A DNA stretch of 64,000 nucleotides, taken from assembly GCF_003048405.1 (NCBI RefSeq), contig NZ_PIQS01000001.1, positions 372,001-436,000 of the forward strand, in the 5' to 3' direction. The position numbers and the translations under genes were made by a program. This DNA comes from Campylobacter concisus. Lineage in GTDB: Bacteria; Campylobacterota; Campylobacteria; Campylobacterales; Campylobacteraceae. This document shows positions 28,855 through 37,939 of this stretch, one piece after another; the stretch's first letter is position 1, and every line of letters starts with the position of its first letter. Under the pieces are notes generated by a model. That model had not been told where the DNA came from. It made no database searches and worked only from the letters and a program-made list of their open reading frames with translations.

Positions 28855-29377
28855 AATGGCAGCCACAACCGCAACTACCGCTACTTTTAATAGCATCAAA
28901 TACAGCATCGTAGTTTGGCTCTTCTGTCACTTCAGGGACGATTTGTTTGTGAATTATTACGCCATCATTGATAACAAATACCGCTCTTGCAAGTAGTCCT
29001 TTTAGTGGGCCATCGCTCATTAAAACGCCATAGTTTTTAGCAAATTCTCCGTATCTAAAGTCGCTTCCAACATGTAAATTTGCTATGCCTTCAGTCGTGC
29101 AAAATCTCCCCATCGCAAATGGCAAATCATTTGAGATGATGCTAAGTTTTACACCATGTTTTCCAGCTACTTTTTCGTTAAATTTACGTGCTTCTGCCGC
29201 GCAAACGCCAGTATCAAGTGACGGCAGGCAAACAAGTACTTCTACGCCATTATTTCCGCCTACGCTAAACTCGCTAAGATCTTGCGCTACGACTTTTGCT
29301 TCAGGCGCATAAGAGCCTACGAAAACCTCATTTCCACTTAAATTTACCTCACTACCTTTAAATTTTGTAGTTGCCAT
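28853..29377 (-). CDS. tpx: Thiol peroxidase with a Cys-rich C-terminal tail
   Basis: 174 residues, an atypical 2-Cys peroxiredoxin that reduces H2O2 and lipid peroxides with thioredoxin. The peroxidatic Cys59 (DTGVCAAEA) and resolving Cys93 (GRFCTTEG) are in place. After the normal last helix (NYDAVFDAIKSS) there is an extra GSCGCGCH ending (Cys169, 171, 173, His174). E. coli Tpx has no such tail. It could bind metal or act as an extra thiol site; this is inference. A AAGGAGA-type binding site precedes the ATG. Confidence 0.93.
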   Translation of the reverse strand: MATTKFKGSEVNLSGNEVFVGSYAPEAKVVAQDLSEFSVGGNNGVEVLVCLPSLDTGVCAAEARKFNEKVAGKHGVKLSIISNDLPFAMGRFCTTEGIANLHVGSDFRYGEFAKNYGVLMSDGPLKGLLARAVFVINDGVIIHKQIVPEVTEEPNYDAVFDAIKSSGSCGCGCH

Positions 29378-29391
29378 ATCTATCTCCTTTA

Positions 29392-30534
29392 TTATTTTTT
29401 TGCTTTTTTAAATGCTTGATCAAGATCTGCTATTAGATCATCAGCGTTTTCGATACCGATTGCTAAACGAAGCAAGTTTTGCTTTATGCCGATCTTATCT
29501 AGCACCTCTTTTGGATATGCCTCATGCGTCATAGTTGCAGGCCTGCAAATAAGGCTTTCTACACCTCCAAGACTTACTGCTAGATCAAAAATTTCTAGCG
29601 ATTTTACAAATTTATTTACATCATATTTTTCATCAAGCTCAAATGAGATAAGTGCACCGATGTCGCTTGCTTGAGCTGCTTGCATCTTAGCCTCTTGCTC
29701 GCTATATGAACCAGCAAAATGCACAACGCTAACAGCGTCATTATTCTGCAAAAATTTGATTATTTTATGAGTATTTTGCGTTTGTCTATCAAACCTAACG
29801 CTAAGCGTTTTAAGCCCACGTATTAGGTAGTAGGCATCCATCGGGCTTATGATGCCACCAAGCGTATTTTTAGCAAATTTTATCTTCTCAGCCAAAGCAT
29901 CATCGTTTAGTGTGACGATACCAGCGATCACGTCGGCGTGTCCACCGATATATTTTGTAGCGCTATATACCACGATATCAGCTCCATGATCAAGCACTCT
30001 TTGATAATAAGGCGTTAAAAATGTGTTATCCACGATGACTAGAGCGCCTTTTTTGTGAGCGATCTTTGAAATTCTAGCAATGTCTGTCACTCTTAAGAGA
30101 GGATTTGACGGAGTTTCGATGAAGATAGCCGCCACGTCGTCACTAATGTCATCTTCGCTCAAAAAATTTAGATCGTCTATAAATTCGCTCTTTATGCCAT
30201 GGCTTTCAAAAATAGTTGTAACATATCTATAAGTGCCACCATAGACGTTGCTATTTAGTAGGACCTTTTGCCCAGTTTTTATAAGGCTAAGTGCCGCCGC
30301 TGTTGCTGCCATGCCTGAGCCAAAACTAAAAGCGTATTTGCTGCCTTCAACCTTTGCAAAAATTTCATCAAATGCTTTTTTGGTTGGGTTGCTACCACGC
30401 GAATATGCAAATTCTTGAAAATTTTCAAGATCATCTTGCACAAACGTACTTGCTAAAAAAACAGGCGGAATGACAGCTTTATTTGGATTATTCTTAGCTT
30501 CAATGCCTTTTACGATCAATGTGTCAAGTTTCAT
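29392..30534 (-). CDS. Cys/Met-metabolism PLP enzyme (cystathionine gamma-synthase or gamma-lyase)
   Basis: 380 residues of the trans-sulfuration PLP family. The Schiff-base lysine is Lys194 (YSATKYIGGH). The PLP phosphate site (FGSGMAATAA, 71-80) and the active-site Tyr/Arg pair (AYSRGSNPT, 43-51) are present. Cystathionine gamma-synthase, gamma-lyase and O-acetylhomoserine sulfhydrylase are hard to tell apart by eye. Length and the short N-terminus favour the gamma-synthase/lyase branch. The MalY/PatB lyase at 31306 would act on the same pathway. It ends 14 nt upstream of the tpx start on the same strand and may be transcribed with it. Confidence 0.82.
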   Translation of the reverse strand: MKLDTLIVKGIEAKNNPNKAVIPPVFLASTFVQDDLENFQEFAYSRGSNPTKKAFDEIFAKVEGSKYAFSFGSGMAATAAALSLIKTGQKVLLNSNVYGGTYRYVTTIFESHGIKSEFIDDLNFLSEDDISDDVAAIFIETPSNPLLRVTDIARISKIAHKKGALVIVDNTFLTPYYQRVLDHGADIVVYSATKYIGGHADVIAGIVTLNDDALAEKIKFAKNTLGGIISPMDAYYLIRGLKTLSVRFDRQTQNTHKIIKFLQNNDAVSVVHFAGSYSEQEAKMQAAQASDIGALISFELDEKYDVNKFVKSLEIFDLAVSLGGVESLICRPATMTHEAYPKEVLDKIGIKQNLLRLAIGIENADDLIADLDQAFKKAKK

Positions 30535-30750
30535 AAATTTCCTTTTAAAAATTTGTGAAATCTTACATAATAAAGATTAATCTTCCCCAAACCCACCCAA
30601 AACGTAGCTAAATCAGTAAGTGGTAGTAACATTTATTTTTAAGAATGCATTTTTTAAATTGCTGGGATAAATTTAAGCTTTTGCTCTCTCCCCGCAAGCC
30701 TAATAAATTTTTCTTTTTACTCGCCTTTAGCTACATTTTCACCATAAATT

Positions 30751-31206
30751 TTACTCTACAAGATCAACTTGCCAGTTTGCCTCTTGTAGCTTCATGTCTA
30801 GCTCTCTGATCTCTTTGGATAACTCGTCTATTTGCTTTTGAAGCATGGCTACATCAACACTACTTAAAATTTTTATCTCACTATTTGAGTAAAGATCGAC
30901 CTTTTGGCTTGCGCTTTTGGCAAATTCCCTAAGCACGCTTGCTTTTTGGCTTAGCGTATCTTTTTTAGCGATCATTTCAGTTAGACTCACATTTTCAAAT
31001 TTTGCACTCGAGTTTGTTAAATTTATAGCCAAGATCAGCCTAAATAGCTCATCGCTTAGCCTATCAAGCTCTTTTAAAAGAAGCTTTGGATCTTCGCTAG
31101 GTCTTTCATTTTCTTGCATTTTTGCATTATCGAGCAACCTACCCTTTAGCTGCTCTAAACGTTTTTGTGTATCGGCTCTTAAAATGAGAGCCTGAGCTAA
31201 TTTCAT
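30751..31206 (-). CDS. DIP1984-family coiled-coil protein
   Basis: 151 residues from the second ATG (MKLAQALILRADTQKR), which has better spacing from AAGGA than the first. It is almost entirely helical with heptad-like Leu/Lys/Glu repeats. The N-terminal pattern and the NERPSEDP segment match the DIP1984 family, whose function is not known. It is divergent from the patB-like gene. Confidence 0.8.
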   Translation of the reverse strand: MKLAQALILRADTQKRLEQLKGRLLDNAKMQENERPSEDPKLLLKELDRLSDELFRLILAINLTNSSAKFENVSLTEMIAKKDTLSQKASVLREFAKSASQKVDLYSNSEIKILSSVDVAMLQKQIDELSKEIRELDMKLQEANWQVDLVE

Positions 31207-31269
31207 CATTTTTCCTTTTGAAATATTAAATTGAGAGAAAATTTCAAATTATATTAGTATCTTTTGGGT

Positions 31270-31275
31270 TATAAT
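31270..31275 (+). promoter_or_regulatory. -10 element of the MalY/PatB-like gene
   Basis: TATAAT (context GGGTTATAATTG), 31 nt before the ATG at 31306, in the divergent gap with the DIP1984 gene. Confidence 0.55.
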
Positions 31276-31305
31276 TGATTTAAAATTTTATTTTAAGGAA
31301 AAGCT

Positions 31306-32472
31306 ATGAAGTACGATTTTGATACGCTTATTAGCAGAGATGGCACCAACTCGTCGAAGTGGCGAATGAAAAACGATGTTTTGCCAATGTGGGTTGCTGA
31401 TATGGATTTTAAGGCCGCACCTGAAATTTTAAATGCCCTACAAAAGCGTCTTGATAATGGCGTCTTTGGCTACTCATTTATCCCAAAAGAGTGGAATGAA
31501 GCGATTAAAGGCTGGTGGAAAAGGCGTCATAACGTTAGCTTTGAAAACGAGTGGATGTGCTTTTGCACTGGCGTTATACCAGCGATTTCTACTGCGATTA
31601 GAAGATTTAGTAATCCAGGAGATCAAATTTTAGTTCAAGCTCCCGTCTATCACGTATTTTTTAACTGCATTAAAAATAATGGCCGCGAAATTTTATCAAA
31701 CGACCTTGTCTATAAAGATGGCTCTTATGAGATCGATTTTGAAGACCTTGAGGCAAAGCTAGCTCAACCACTAACAACTATGATGCTTCTTTGCAATCCT
31801 CACAATCCAATAGGAAAAATTTGGGACAAAGAGACGCTTAAAAAGATAGGCGAGCTTTGCTATAAGCATGATGTTTTGGTTATCAGCGATGAGATCCACT
31901 GCGATATAACTGATCCTGGTCTAAGCTATGTGCCATTTATCAGCGTTAGTGAAGAGTGTAAAAATAACTCAATCACATGCATCTCACCTACAAAAGCTTT
32001 TAATATCGCAGGACTTCAAAGCTCAGCTATCGTCACACCAAATGAACAGATACGCGCCAGAATAAATGCGGCTGTAAATTATGATGAGATAGGTGAAGCA
32101 AACGCATTTGCAATAACTGCGACAATAGCGGCATTTAACGATAGCCAAACATGGCTTGATGAGCTTAGGAATTATCTCTTTGAAAACAAAAAAATCGTTA
32201 TAAATTTCATAAAAGAGCAAAATTTGCCAGTAAAACTTCTGCCTTCAAATGCGACTTATCTTTTATGGCTTGATTGTAGCGCATTTTGCGAGGATTCGAG
32301 CGACTTTATGAATTTCTTGCGTGATAAAGCTGGGCTTTGGCTAAATGATGGCAATGCTTACAGGGGAGATAGATTTTTCCTCCGTATGAATATCGCAACC
32401 CAAAGAGCCAGAGTGCTTGAAGGGCTAAAACGCTTACAAAATGGTATAAATTTATACACTTCAAGAAAATAA
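31306..32472 (+). CDS. patB: MalY/PatB-type PLP aminotransferase-fold C-S lyase (cystathionine beta-lyase)
   Basis: 388 residues of fold-type I. The N-terminal MWVADMDFKAAPEI motif is characteristic of the MalY/PatB group. The internal aldimine Lys lies in SPTKAFNIAGLQ, with VISDEIHCDI (Asp for the pyridine N) before it and an Arg near the C-terminus (RDRFFLRMNIA-like). Such enzymes split cystathionine to homocysteine, pyruvate and ammonia, and also release H2S from cysteine. It probably complements the trans-sulfuration enzyme at 29392. Confidence 0.88.
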   Translation: MKYDFDTLISRDGTNSSKWRMKNDVLPMWVADMDFKAAPEILNALQKRLDNGVFGYSFIPKEWNEAIKGWWKRRHNVSFENEWMCFCTGVIPAISTAIRRFSNPGDQILVQAPVYHVFFNCIKNNGREILSNDLVYKDGSYEIDFEDLEAKLAQPLTTMMLLCNPHNPIGKIWDKETLKKIGELCYKHDVLVISDEIHCDITDPGLSYVPFISVSEECKNNSITCISPTKAFNIAGLQSSAIVTPNEQIRARINAAVNYDEIGEANAFAITATIAAFNDSQTWLDELRNYLFENKKIVINFIKEQNLPVKLLPSNATYLLWLDCSAFCEDSSDFMNFLRDKAGLWLNDGNAYRGDRFFLRMNIATQRARVLEGLKRLQNGINLYTSRK

Positions 32473-32940
32473 AATTGACCAAATTTGGCTGGGTGGCTTT
32501 TGAATTTTAAGCTACTCCTGCCTAATATTGATACAGCTCGGGGCATTTTTGAAGCAGTAAATATTGCCCCAATATTTTTAAATATCAAATCAAATTGTAC
32601 TGATAATTTTAAAGGCAAGATGACCTACACTAGTTTTTATTTGCTTGCTTAAATTTAAGTATATAACCTCTCTCAATCACGATATAGTAGATTAAAGCGA
32701 GCAATTTGTACCTTTTTGAAGTGATAAATTCTATACCCATGGCTTAAAAAATTTAGCAGTGGTTTAAAATTTTCAACAAAGCAGAAATTTGAAGTTGAGA
32801 TAGCTCACGCTGGCTTTAAATTTAAGAGAAATTGTTTGCCAAAACGAAATTTTGAGCCATTTTTGAAGTTACACTTTCTTTTAAAACAAGGTAGTTTTTG
32901 CTAATAAATTTGATGATTTTAAAAATTTAGATAAAAGTAG
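32473..32940. other. Long non-coding gap between the C-S lyase gene and sodB
   Basis: About 470 nt with no convincing ORF on either strand. Near its start is a hairpin GGGGCA / TGCCCC (32540-32570) with a 19-nt loop, followed by AATATTTTTAAA, a possible weak terminator for the C-S lyase gene. The rest is AT-rich with stops in all frames; I see no RNA gene in it. Confidence 0.45.
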
Positions 32941-32967
32941 AAATTTAAAGGCGGGAAAGTTCCCGCC
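32941..32967 (-). terminator. Intrinsic terminator of sodB
   Basis: Stem GGCGGGA / TCCCGCC with a 4-nt loop directly after the sodB stop, followed on the minus strand by TTTAAATTT. Confidence 0.8.
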
Positions 32968-32972
32968 AGATA

Positions 32973-33590
32973 TTATTTATGAAGTTCTTTTGTGTAAAAC
33001 TCAACTGAGCCAAGGCCCTCTTTTAGCGCCCACTCGTAAGCTTTGCTTACAAATTCCCAGTTTATGTTCTCATAAAATGTCTCTAGGTATTTTGGACGAG
33101 CGTTGAAGTTATCGATGTAGTAAGCGTGCTCCCAAACGTCAACAACTAGAAGTGGCACTTTGCCGTCACTCACTGGAGTTTTTGCATTGCTAGTTTGTAC
33201 GATCTCTAGCTTTTTACTGCTTGGATCAAATACAAGCCACGCCCAGCCTGAGCCAAAAAGTGTTGTAGCTGCCTTTAAAAATTCCTCTTTGAAATTTGCA
33301 AAATTTGCCTCGATTGTAGCTTTTAGCTCGCTTGACATCTCACTTTTTTTAGCGATGCAGTCCCAGTAAAAGTCGTGGTTGTAAACTTGAGCGACATTGT
33401 TGTAAAGCCCACCTTCGCTATTTGTTAGAATTTCATAAAAAGATGCATTGGCAAATTTTGTATCTTTTATAAGATTGTTTAAATTTGCTACGTAAGTTGC
33501 ATGATGCTTGCCGTAGTGGTATTCACAGGTTTTTGCGCTAACTACTGCATTGCTATTTGCATCAAATGGAAGTTTTCTAAGTTCAAACAT
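32973..33590 (-). CDS. sodB: Superoxide dismutase, iron type
   Basis: 205 residues, cytoplasmic. The four metal ligands are His in CEYHYGKHH, His in QVYNHDFYWD, and Asp and His in DVWEHAYYID. The Fe-type is favoured because epsilonproteobacteria carry SodB and by the NHDFYWDCI context; Fe versus Mn cannot be proved by eye. Monocistronic, with its own promoter and terminator. Confidence 0.95.
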   Translation of the reverse strand: MFELRKLPFDANSNAVVSAKTCEYHYGKHHATYVANLNNLIKDTKFANASFYEILTNSEGGLYNNVAQVYNHDFYWDCIAKKSEMSSELKATIEANFANFKEEFLKAATTLFGSGWAWLVFDPSSKKLEIVQTSNAKTPVSDGKVPLLVVDVWEHAYYIDNFNARPKYLETFYENINWEFVSKAYEWALKEGLGSVEFYTKELHK

Positions 33591-33624
33591 AATAATTCCT
33601 TAATAATAAAATTTGTTGTTTCGT

Positions 33625-33630
33625 ATTATA
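33625..33630 (-). promoter_or_regulatory. -10 element of sodB
   Basis: Extended -10 TGGCTATAATACG on the minus strand, 35 nt upstream of the sodB start. Confidence 0.6.
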
Positions 33631-33821
33631 GCCATAAAAAATTAATAAACAAAAATCTTTTAAATTTAGCCACAAAATATAGGTTAAATTTAAGCAAACC
33701 TAAACTTACATTTTTGGCTAGCTTTTAAACTTATGAAAAAGCAAATTTAGAGCAAAATATCCCATACATTTGTTTAAATGGATTCAAAAATTTATTAAAA
33801 GTAAAAATAAAATAAATTTTA

Positions 33822-33932
33822 TGTGTAAAAAAGTAACAAATATACTTTAAAAGTTTAGTTATAGAAAAATTATAAAAATTTTTCAAAAATATAAATTATC
33901 TTTTTGAAGTATATTTGTTACTAAAATACACA
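33822..33932. repeat. Long spaced inverted repeat upstream of dctPQM
   Basis: Two perfect 15-bp arms, GTAACAAATATACTT (33833-33847) and AAGTATATTTGTTAC (33907-33921), are 59 nt apart. Outside each arm, after a 5-nt unpaired step, a second paired block follows (TGTGTA at 33822-33827, TACACA at 33927-33932). Inside is another perfect hairpin, GAAAAATT-ATAAA-AATTTTTC (33864-33884). The element ends about 60 nt before the dctP -10 box. It could hold paired binding sites for a regulator that loops DNA, or be a remnant of a small mobile element. Confidence 0.7.
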
Positions 33933-33993
33933 TATAAAAATAAATAGCTGTGAATTTACGAAACAAAATTTCTAAATTTTTATTTTTGAAATT

Positions 33994-33999
33994 TATAAT
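33994..33999 (+). promoter_or_regulatory. -10 element of dctPQM
   Basis: TATAAT (context TTTATAATGCG), 32 nt before the dctP ATG, with AAAGGAT as ribosome binding site. The AT-rich upstream stretch has no -35 hexamer. Confidence 0.6.
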
Positions 34000-34031
34000 G
34001 CGTTTAACAAAACCATTACAAAGGATAAAAG

Positions 34032-35024
34032 ATGAAATTCTTACAAGCTTTACTTTTCACTTGTGCCATCAGTGGCTTAGCATTTGGTGCAGACAAGGTC
34101 TATACGATCAAATTTGCTCACGTTGTTGCAGCTTCTACACCAAAAGGCAAAGCGGCTGATTTTTTCGCTAAACGTGCTGAGGAGCTAAGTGGCGGTAAAT
34201 TAAAAGTTCAAGTCTTCCCATCAGCTCAGCTACTTGATGATGATAGAGTTTTTGGTGCGCTAAAGCTTGGCAATGTTCAAATGGCAGCTCCAAGTTTTTC
34301 AAAATTTACGCCTATTGTGCCGCAGTTTCAGCTATTTGACCTGCCTTTCATCTTTAAAGACGCAGAGCACCTTCATAAGGTCCAAGATGGCAAGGTCGGT
34401 GAGGAGCTAAAAGCCCTTGTTACAAAAAAAGGCTTTGTAGCGCTTGATTATTGGGATGCTGGATTTAAGCATTTTAGCTCAAGCAAAAAACCAGTTCTTG
34501 TGCCAGAAGATGCAAAAGGACAAAAATTTAGAATCCAAAGCTCAAAGGTACTTGAAGAACAAATTAAAGTAGTTGGTGGCAACCCACAAGTTTTACCATT
34601 TTCAGAGGTTTATTCTGCACTTCAACAAGGTGTAGTCGATGCGACTGAAAACCCACTTTCAAATTTCTATAACTCAAAATTTCACGAAGTTCAAAGCTCG
34701 CTTACACTTTCAAGTCATGGATATTTGGGCTATTTAGTCGTTATGAGCGATAAATTTTGGAGCAAGCTACCAGATGATCTAAAAGCAAATATAAAACAAG
34801 CTCTAAGCGAAGCAACAGCTTTCGAGAGAGAAGAGACAGCAAAAGAGGACGCTCACGTCATAGCTGAACTTGAAAAATACATCGCTGCTAGTAAAAAACT
34901 AGAAATTTATAAGATCGATGATGCACAAAAGGCTGAGTGGCAAAAGGTTATGCAATCAATCTATCCTAAATTTTACGATGTTATCGGTAAAGATCTCATA
35001 GAAAAGGCTCTTGGGACAAAATAA
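34032..35024 (+). CDS. dctP: TRAP transporter periplasmic C4-dicarboxylate-binding protein
   Basis: 330 residues with a signal peptide (MKFLQALLFTCAISGLAFGA). It has the DctP-family fold: KFAHVVAASTPKGKAADFFAK at the N-terminus, the ligand Arg region (GQKFRIQSSKVLEE) and LQQGVVDATENPLSNFY. The likely ligands are succinate, fumarate or malate, by family. The stop overlaps the dctQ start by one base. Confidence 0.9.
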   Translation: MKFLQALLFTCAISGLAFGADKVYTIKFAHVVAASTPKGKAADFFAKRAEELSGGKLKVQVFPSAQLLDDDRVFGALKLGNVQMAAPSFSKFTPIVPQFQLFDLPFIFKDAEHLHKVQDGKVGEELKALVTKKGFVALDYWDAGFKHFSSSKKPVLVPEDAKGQKFRIQSSKVLEEQIKVVGGNPQVLPFSEVYSALQQGVVDATENPLSNFYNSKFHEVQSSLTLSSHGYLGYLVVMSDKFWSKLPDDLKANIKQALSEATAFEREETAKEDAHVIAELEKYIAASKKLEIYKIDDAQKAEWQKVMQSIYPKFYDVIGKDLIEKALGTK

Positions 35025-35566
35025 TGAAGAGTTTTTTTAATGTCCTTGATATAGCGATAGCCTCACTAAATAAAACTATCGCAGTAGTCGGGCTAGCTAG
35101 TGGAACATTGCTGGCCTTTGCAAATGTTATGGCTAGATATTTTTTCGATAAAAGCTGGTCATGGGCGAGCGAGCTATCAAACTATCTTTTTATCTGGTCG
35201 GCATTTTTTGCCGCGGCATACGGCTTTAATAAGGGTATTCACGTCAGTGTAACTATTTTGGTGGAAAAATTTCCACCAGCCCTTGCAAAAGCGTGTTTAA
35301 TCTTTTCTCATGTGCTAACTACTGTGTTTTTGTTATTTATCGCAGTCTATTCGATCGATTATCTACAAATTCTTCACGAGATCGAGCAGATGATAATAGA
35401 CCTTGGCATACCTCAATGGGTCCCTATGTTAGTGCTTCCAATAGCCTTCGTTACAGCTAGCTACCGCTCGACTGAAAAAGCCATAAAAGTAGCTCTAACG
35501 CCTGCAGAAAATGTCGTGAGCAATGAAGCGCACGAGCTAGCTCATGGAAGCGTAGTCAAAGATTAA
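35024..35566 (+). CDS. dctQ: TRAP transporter small membrane subunit
   Basis: 180 residues with four predicted membrane helices and the DctQ signature around FFDKSWSWASELSNYLFIWSAF. It pairs with DctM in the Na+-driven carrier. 11 nt separate it from dctM. Confidence 0.9.
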   Translation: MKSFFNVLDIAIASLNKTIAVVGLASGTLLAFANVMARYFFDKSWSWASELSNYLFIWSAFFAAAYGFNKGIHVSVTILVEKFPPALAKACLIFSHVLTTVFLLFIAVYSIDYLQILHEIEQMIIDLGIPQWVPMLVLPIAFVTASYRSTEKAIKVALTPAENVVSNEAHELAHGSVVKD

Positions 35567-35577
35567 GGAGAAAAAAG

Positions 35578-36861
35578 ATGACAATAGCATTTTTATTTAT
35601 CCTACTTTTTGCACTGATGCTAATAGGCGTGCCAGTGGCGGTTTCGCTGGGAACTAGTACGGTTTTGACGATGATATTTTTTACAGATATCGACGTCGCT
35701 ACGATTCCGCAGCTCATATTTGATGGTATCAATAAATTTTCACTAATGGCGATACCGATGTTTATTTTAGCTGGAAATTTACTAAGTAAAGGTGGCTCAG
35801 CAAGGCGTATCATCGACTTTGCAAAGTCTATGGTCGGACACTTGCCAGGTGGTTTGCCTATGAGCGCGATATTTGCCTGCATCATCTTTGCAGCAGTCTC
35901 TGGAAGCTCACCTGCGACGGTTGTGGCTATTGGCTCAATTATGTTTGTGGCGATAAAAGAGGCTGGCTATCCAAAAGAGTACGCGGTGGGTGGCATAACT
36001 ACGGCTGGCTCGCTTGGAATTTTGATCCCACCTTCAGTTGTTATGATAGTTTATGGCGTAACCGCTGAAGTAAGTATCGGTAAGCTCTTTATGGCAGGCG
36101 TTGTGCCAGGTCTTATGCTTGGAGCTTTTATGCTTGTTCAAACTTATGTCGGAGCAAAAAAGCTTGGCTTTAAAGCAACTAAAGCTGAACCATTTAAAGT
36201 AAGAGTGCAAAAATTTGCAAAAGCATTTTGGGCGCTTTTGATCGTCGTTGTGGTCATCGGCGGAATTTATGGAGGAATTTTCACTCCAACTGAAGCTGCT
36301 GCGGCAAGTGCAGTCTATGCGCTATTTATCTCGCTTTTTATATATAGAGATATAAAGATAAAAGATCTTTGGGATATCTGCTTAGACTCGGCTCTTACAA
36401 CAGCTATGATATTTTTCATCATCGCAAACGCCGTTGTTTTTGCGTATTTGCTAACTAGCGAGCAGATCCCACAAGCGATCGCATCGATGATACTTGACGC
36501 AAATATCGGCATGATAGGATTTTTGATATTTGTAAATATCCTGCTCTTTATCATGGGTCAATTTATGGAGCCTTCAAGCGTCATCATGATCATGGTGCCA
36601 CTATTGCTTCCGATTTCAACGCAACTTGGCATAGATCCGATACATTTTGGCATTATCTTAGTTGTAAATATGGAGATAGGTATGGTGACTCCACCTGTTG
36701 GACTAAATTTATTTGTCGCAAGCGGTCTTACAAATATGAATCTAAAAGAGGTCATCATGGCATGCTTGCCGTGGACACTTACTTTGTTTTTTGGCCTTAT
36801 CTTGGTTACTTATATACCACAAATTTCTCTTTGGTTGCCAAACATAATGTATGGACATTAA
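35578..36861 (+). CDS. dctM: TRAP transporter large membrane subunit
   Basis: 427 residues with about twelve hydrophobic segments. DctM-family marks include AVSGSSPATVVAIGSIM, TAGSLGILIPPSVVMIVYG and TPPVGLNLFVASGLT. It forms the transport channel of the dctPQM system. A 12-bp hairpin terminator overlaps its stop. Confidence 0.95.
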   Translation: MTIAFLFILLFALMLIGVPVAVSLGTSTVLTMIFFTDIDVATIPQLIFDGINKFSLMAIPMFILAGNLLSKGGSARRIIDFAKSMVGHLPGGLPMSAIFACIIFAAVSGSSPATVVAIGSIMFVAIKEAGYPKEYAVGGITTAGSLGILIPPSVVMIVYGVTAEVSIGKLFMAGVVPGLMLGAFMLVQTYVGAKKLGFKATKAEPFKVRVQKFAKAFWALLIVVVVIGGIYGGIFTPTEAAAASAVYALFISLFIYRDIKIKDLWDICLDSALTTAMIFFIIANAVVFAYLLTSEQIPQAIASMILDANIGMIGFLIFVNILLFIMGQFMEPSSVIMIMVPLLLPISTQLGIDPIHFGIILVVNMEIGMVTPPVGLNLFVASGLTNMNLKEVIMACLPWTLTLFFGLILVTYIPQISLWLPNIMYGH

Positions 36862-36888
36862 AATTTAGAGGCTCTTGCCTCTAAATTT
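36861..36888 (+). terminator. Bidirectional terminator between dctM and the diguanylate cyclase gene
   Basis: Perfect 12-bp stem AAATTTAGAGGC / GCCTCTAAATTT with a TCTT loop, lying exactly between two convergent stops (36861 and 36887). Confidence 0.8.
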
Positions 36889-37939
36889 ATGCTTTTGGAT
36901 CGTAATCCGCACTCATAACGATATTTTTACCACTTCGCTTGCCAGCATAAAGTAGATTATCAGCTTGTTTTATCATCTTCTCTAAGCTAAATTCTCCCGT
37001 ACCATCATGAGCAACTACTCCAAAAGTCATAGTTGCGTTGATCTTTATATTTTCAAACTCAACTATATTTTTACTCAAAGTCTCTCTAACACGCTCTACG
37101 ATACTTACAGCTGCATCTTTTTTTACGCCCAAGACGACTGCTAAAAATTCTTCTCCACCAAATCTAGCTACTCTATCTTTATCTCTAAATGTGTTTTTAA
37201 ATATGCCTGATAAGCTTTTTAAAACAGCATCTCCTGCGCCGTGTCCATAAGTGTCATTTATTTTTTTAAAGTTATCAATATCGCACATAACGATAGCAAA
37301 GTCCCTATTTTTATATAGATCGTTTTGGCTTAAAATTTTCTGCATCGAAGTACGATTTAAAAGCCCTGTTAATGGATCGTGATTTAAGATATTTTCAGCC
37401 ATCTCTTTTTCCTCTAAGATACTTAAAAATATAAATAAATTTGAGCTTTCCAAAAGGTACGAAACAACAACCGAAAATATACAAACCATACTTAAGTTAA
37501 AAACAAAAAGTAGATCTCTAAAGCCGTCAAAATTTTTTACAGGCTGTCCATCTAAATATACATAGCAGGCTATGGATAAAATTATTTGCACTGCAACTAT
37601 TATGTAGTTAAAAAATTTATAGGTAAATGAAGTAAAAAATAGTATTAGCGACGACGCTAAAAACAATAACCCAAATCCATATCCCCATCCAAGTGTCAGC
37701 ATACAAACTAATGCATGAAATAAAATTTCAAGCTGGACTATTACCATTGTTATCTTGTTATTTTCAGGGCTATCGTAAATAAGCCTTAAAAGAAAAAGAT
37801 AGGTTGCTACTGAAAATACATTCATAACTGCTAGAATTTCTTCTTTCATAAATAAAAAAATAAAAAAATAACAGACGTGAGTTAATAATATTGAAAATAT
37901 AATAATTTTTTGAGCCGTATAGAGTGAAATTCTACGCAT
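36887..37939 (-). CDS. Membrane-bound diguanylate cyclase
   Basis: 350 residues. About five to six N-terminal membrane helices (residues 8-175) are followed by a GGDEF domain that makes cyclic di-GMP. The signature is GGEEF (RVARFGGEEF), with an intact product-inhibition site RxxD five residues earlier (RDKD). The DHDPLTGLLNR-like start and DIDNFKKINDTYGH metal site are intact, so it should be active. It overlaps the preceding paralogue by 8 nt. Confidence 0.9.
   Translation of the reverse strand: MRRISLYTAQKIIIFSILLTHVCYFFIFLFMKEEILAVMNVFSVATYLFLLRLIYDSPENNKITMVIVQLEILFHALVCMLTLGWGYGFGLLFLASSLILFFTSFTYKFFNYIIVAVQIILSIACYVYLDGQPVKNFDGFRDLLFVFNLSMVCIFSVVVSYLLESSNLFIFLSILEEKEMAENILNHDPLTGLLNRTSMQKILSQNDLYKNRDFAIVMCDIDNFKKINDTYGHGAGDAVLKSLSGIFKNTFRDKDRVARFGGEEFLAVVLGVKKDAAVSIVERVRETLSKNIVEFENIKINATMTFGVVAHDGTGEFSLEKMIKQADNLLYAGKRSGKNIVMSADYDPKA

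Noticed and set aside
33950..34159. 69-codon plus-strand ORF overlapping dctP
   Set aside because: Out of frame with dctP and without family similarity; its start overlaps the promoter region.
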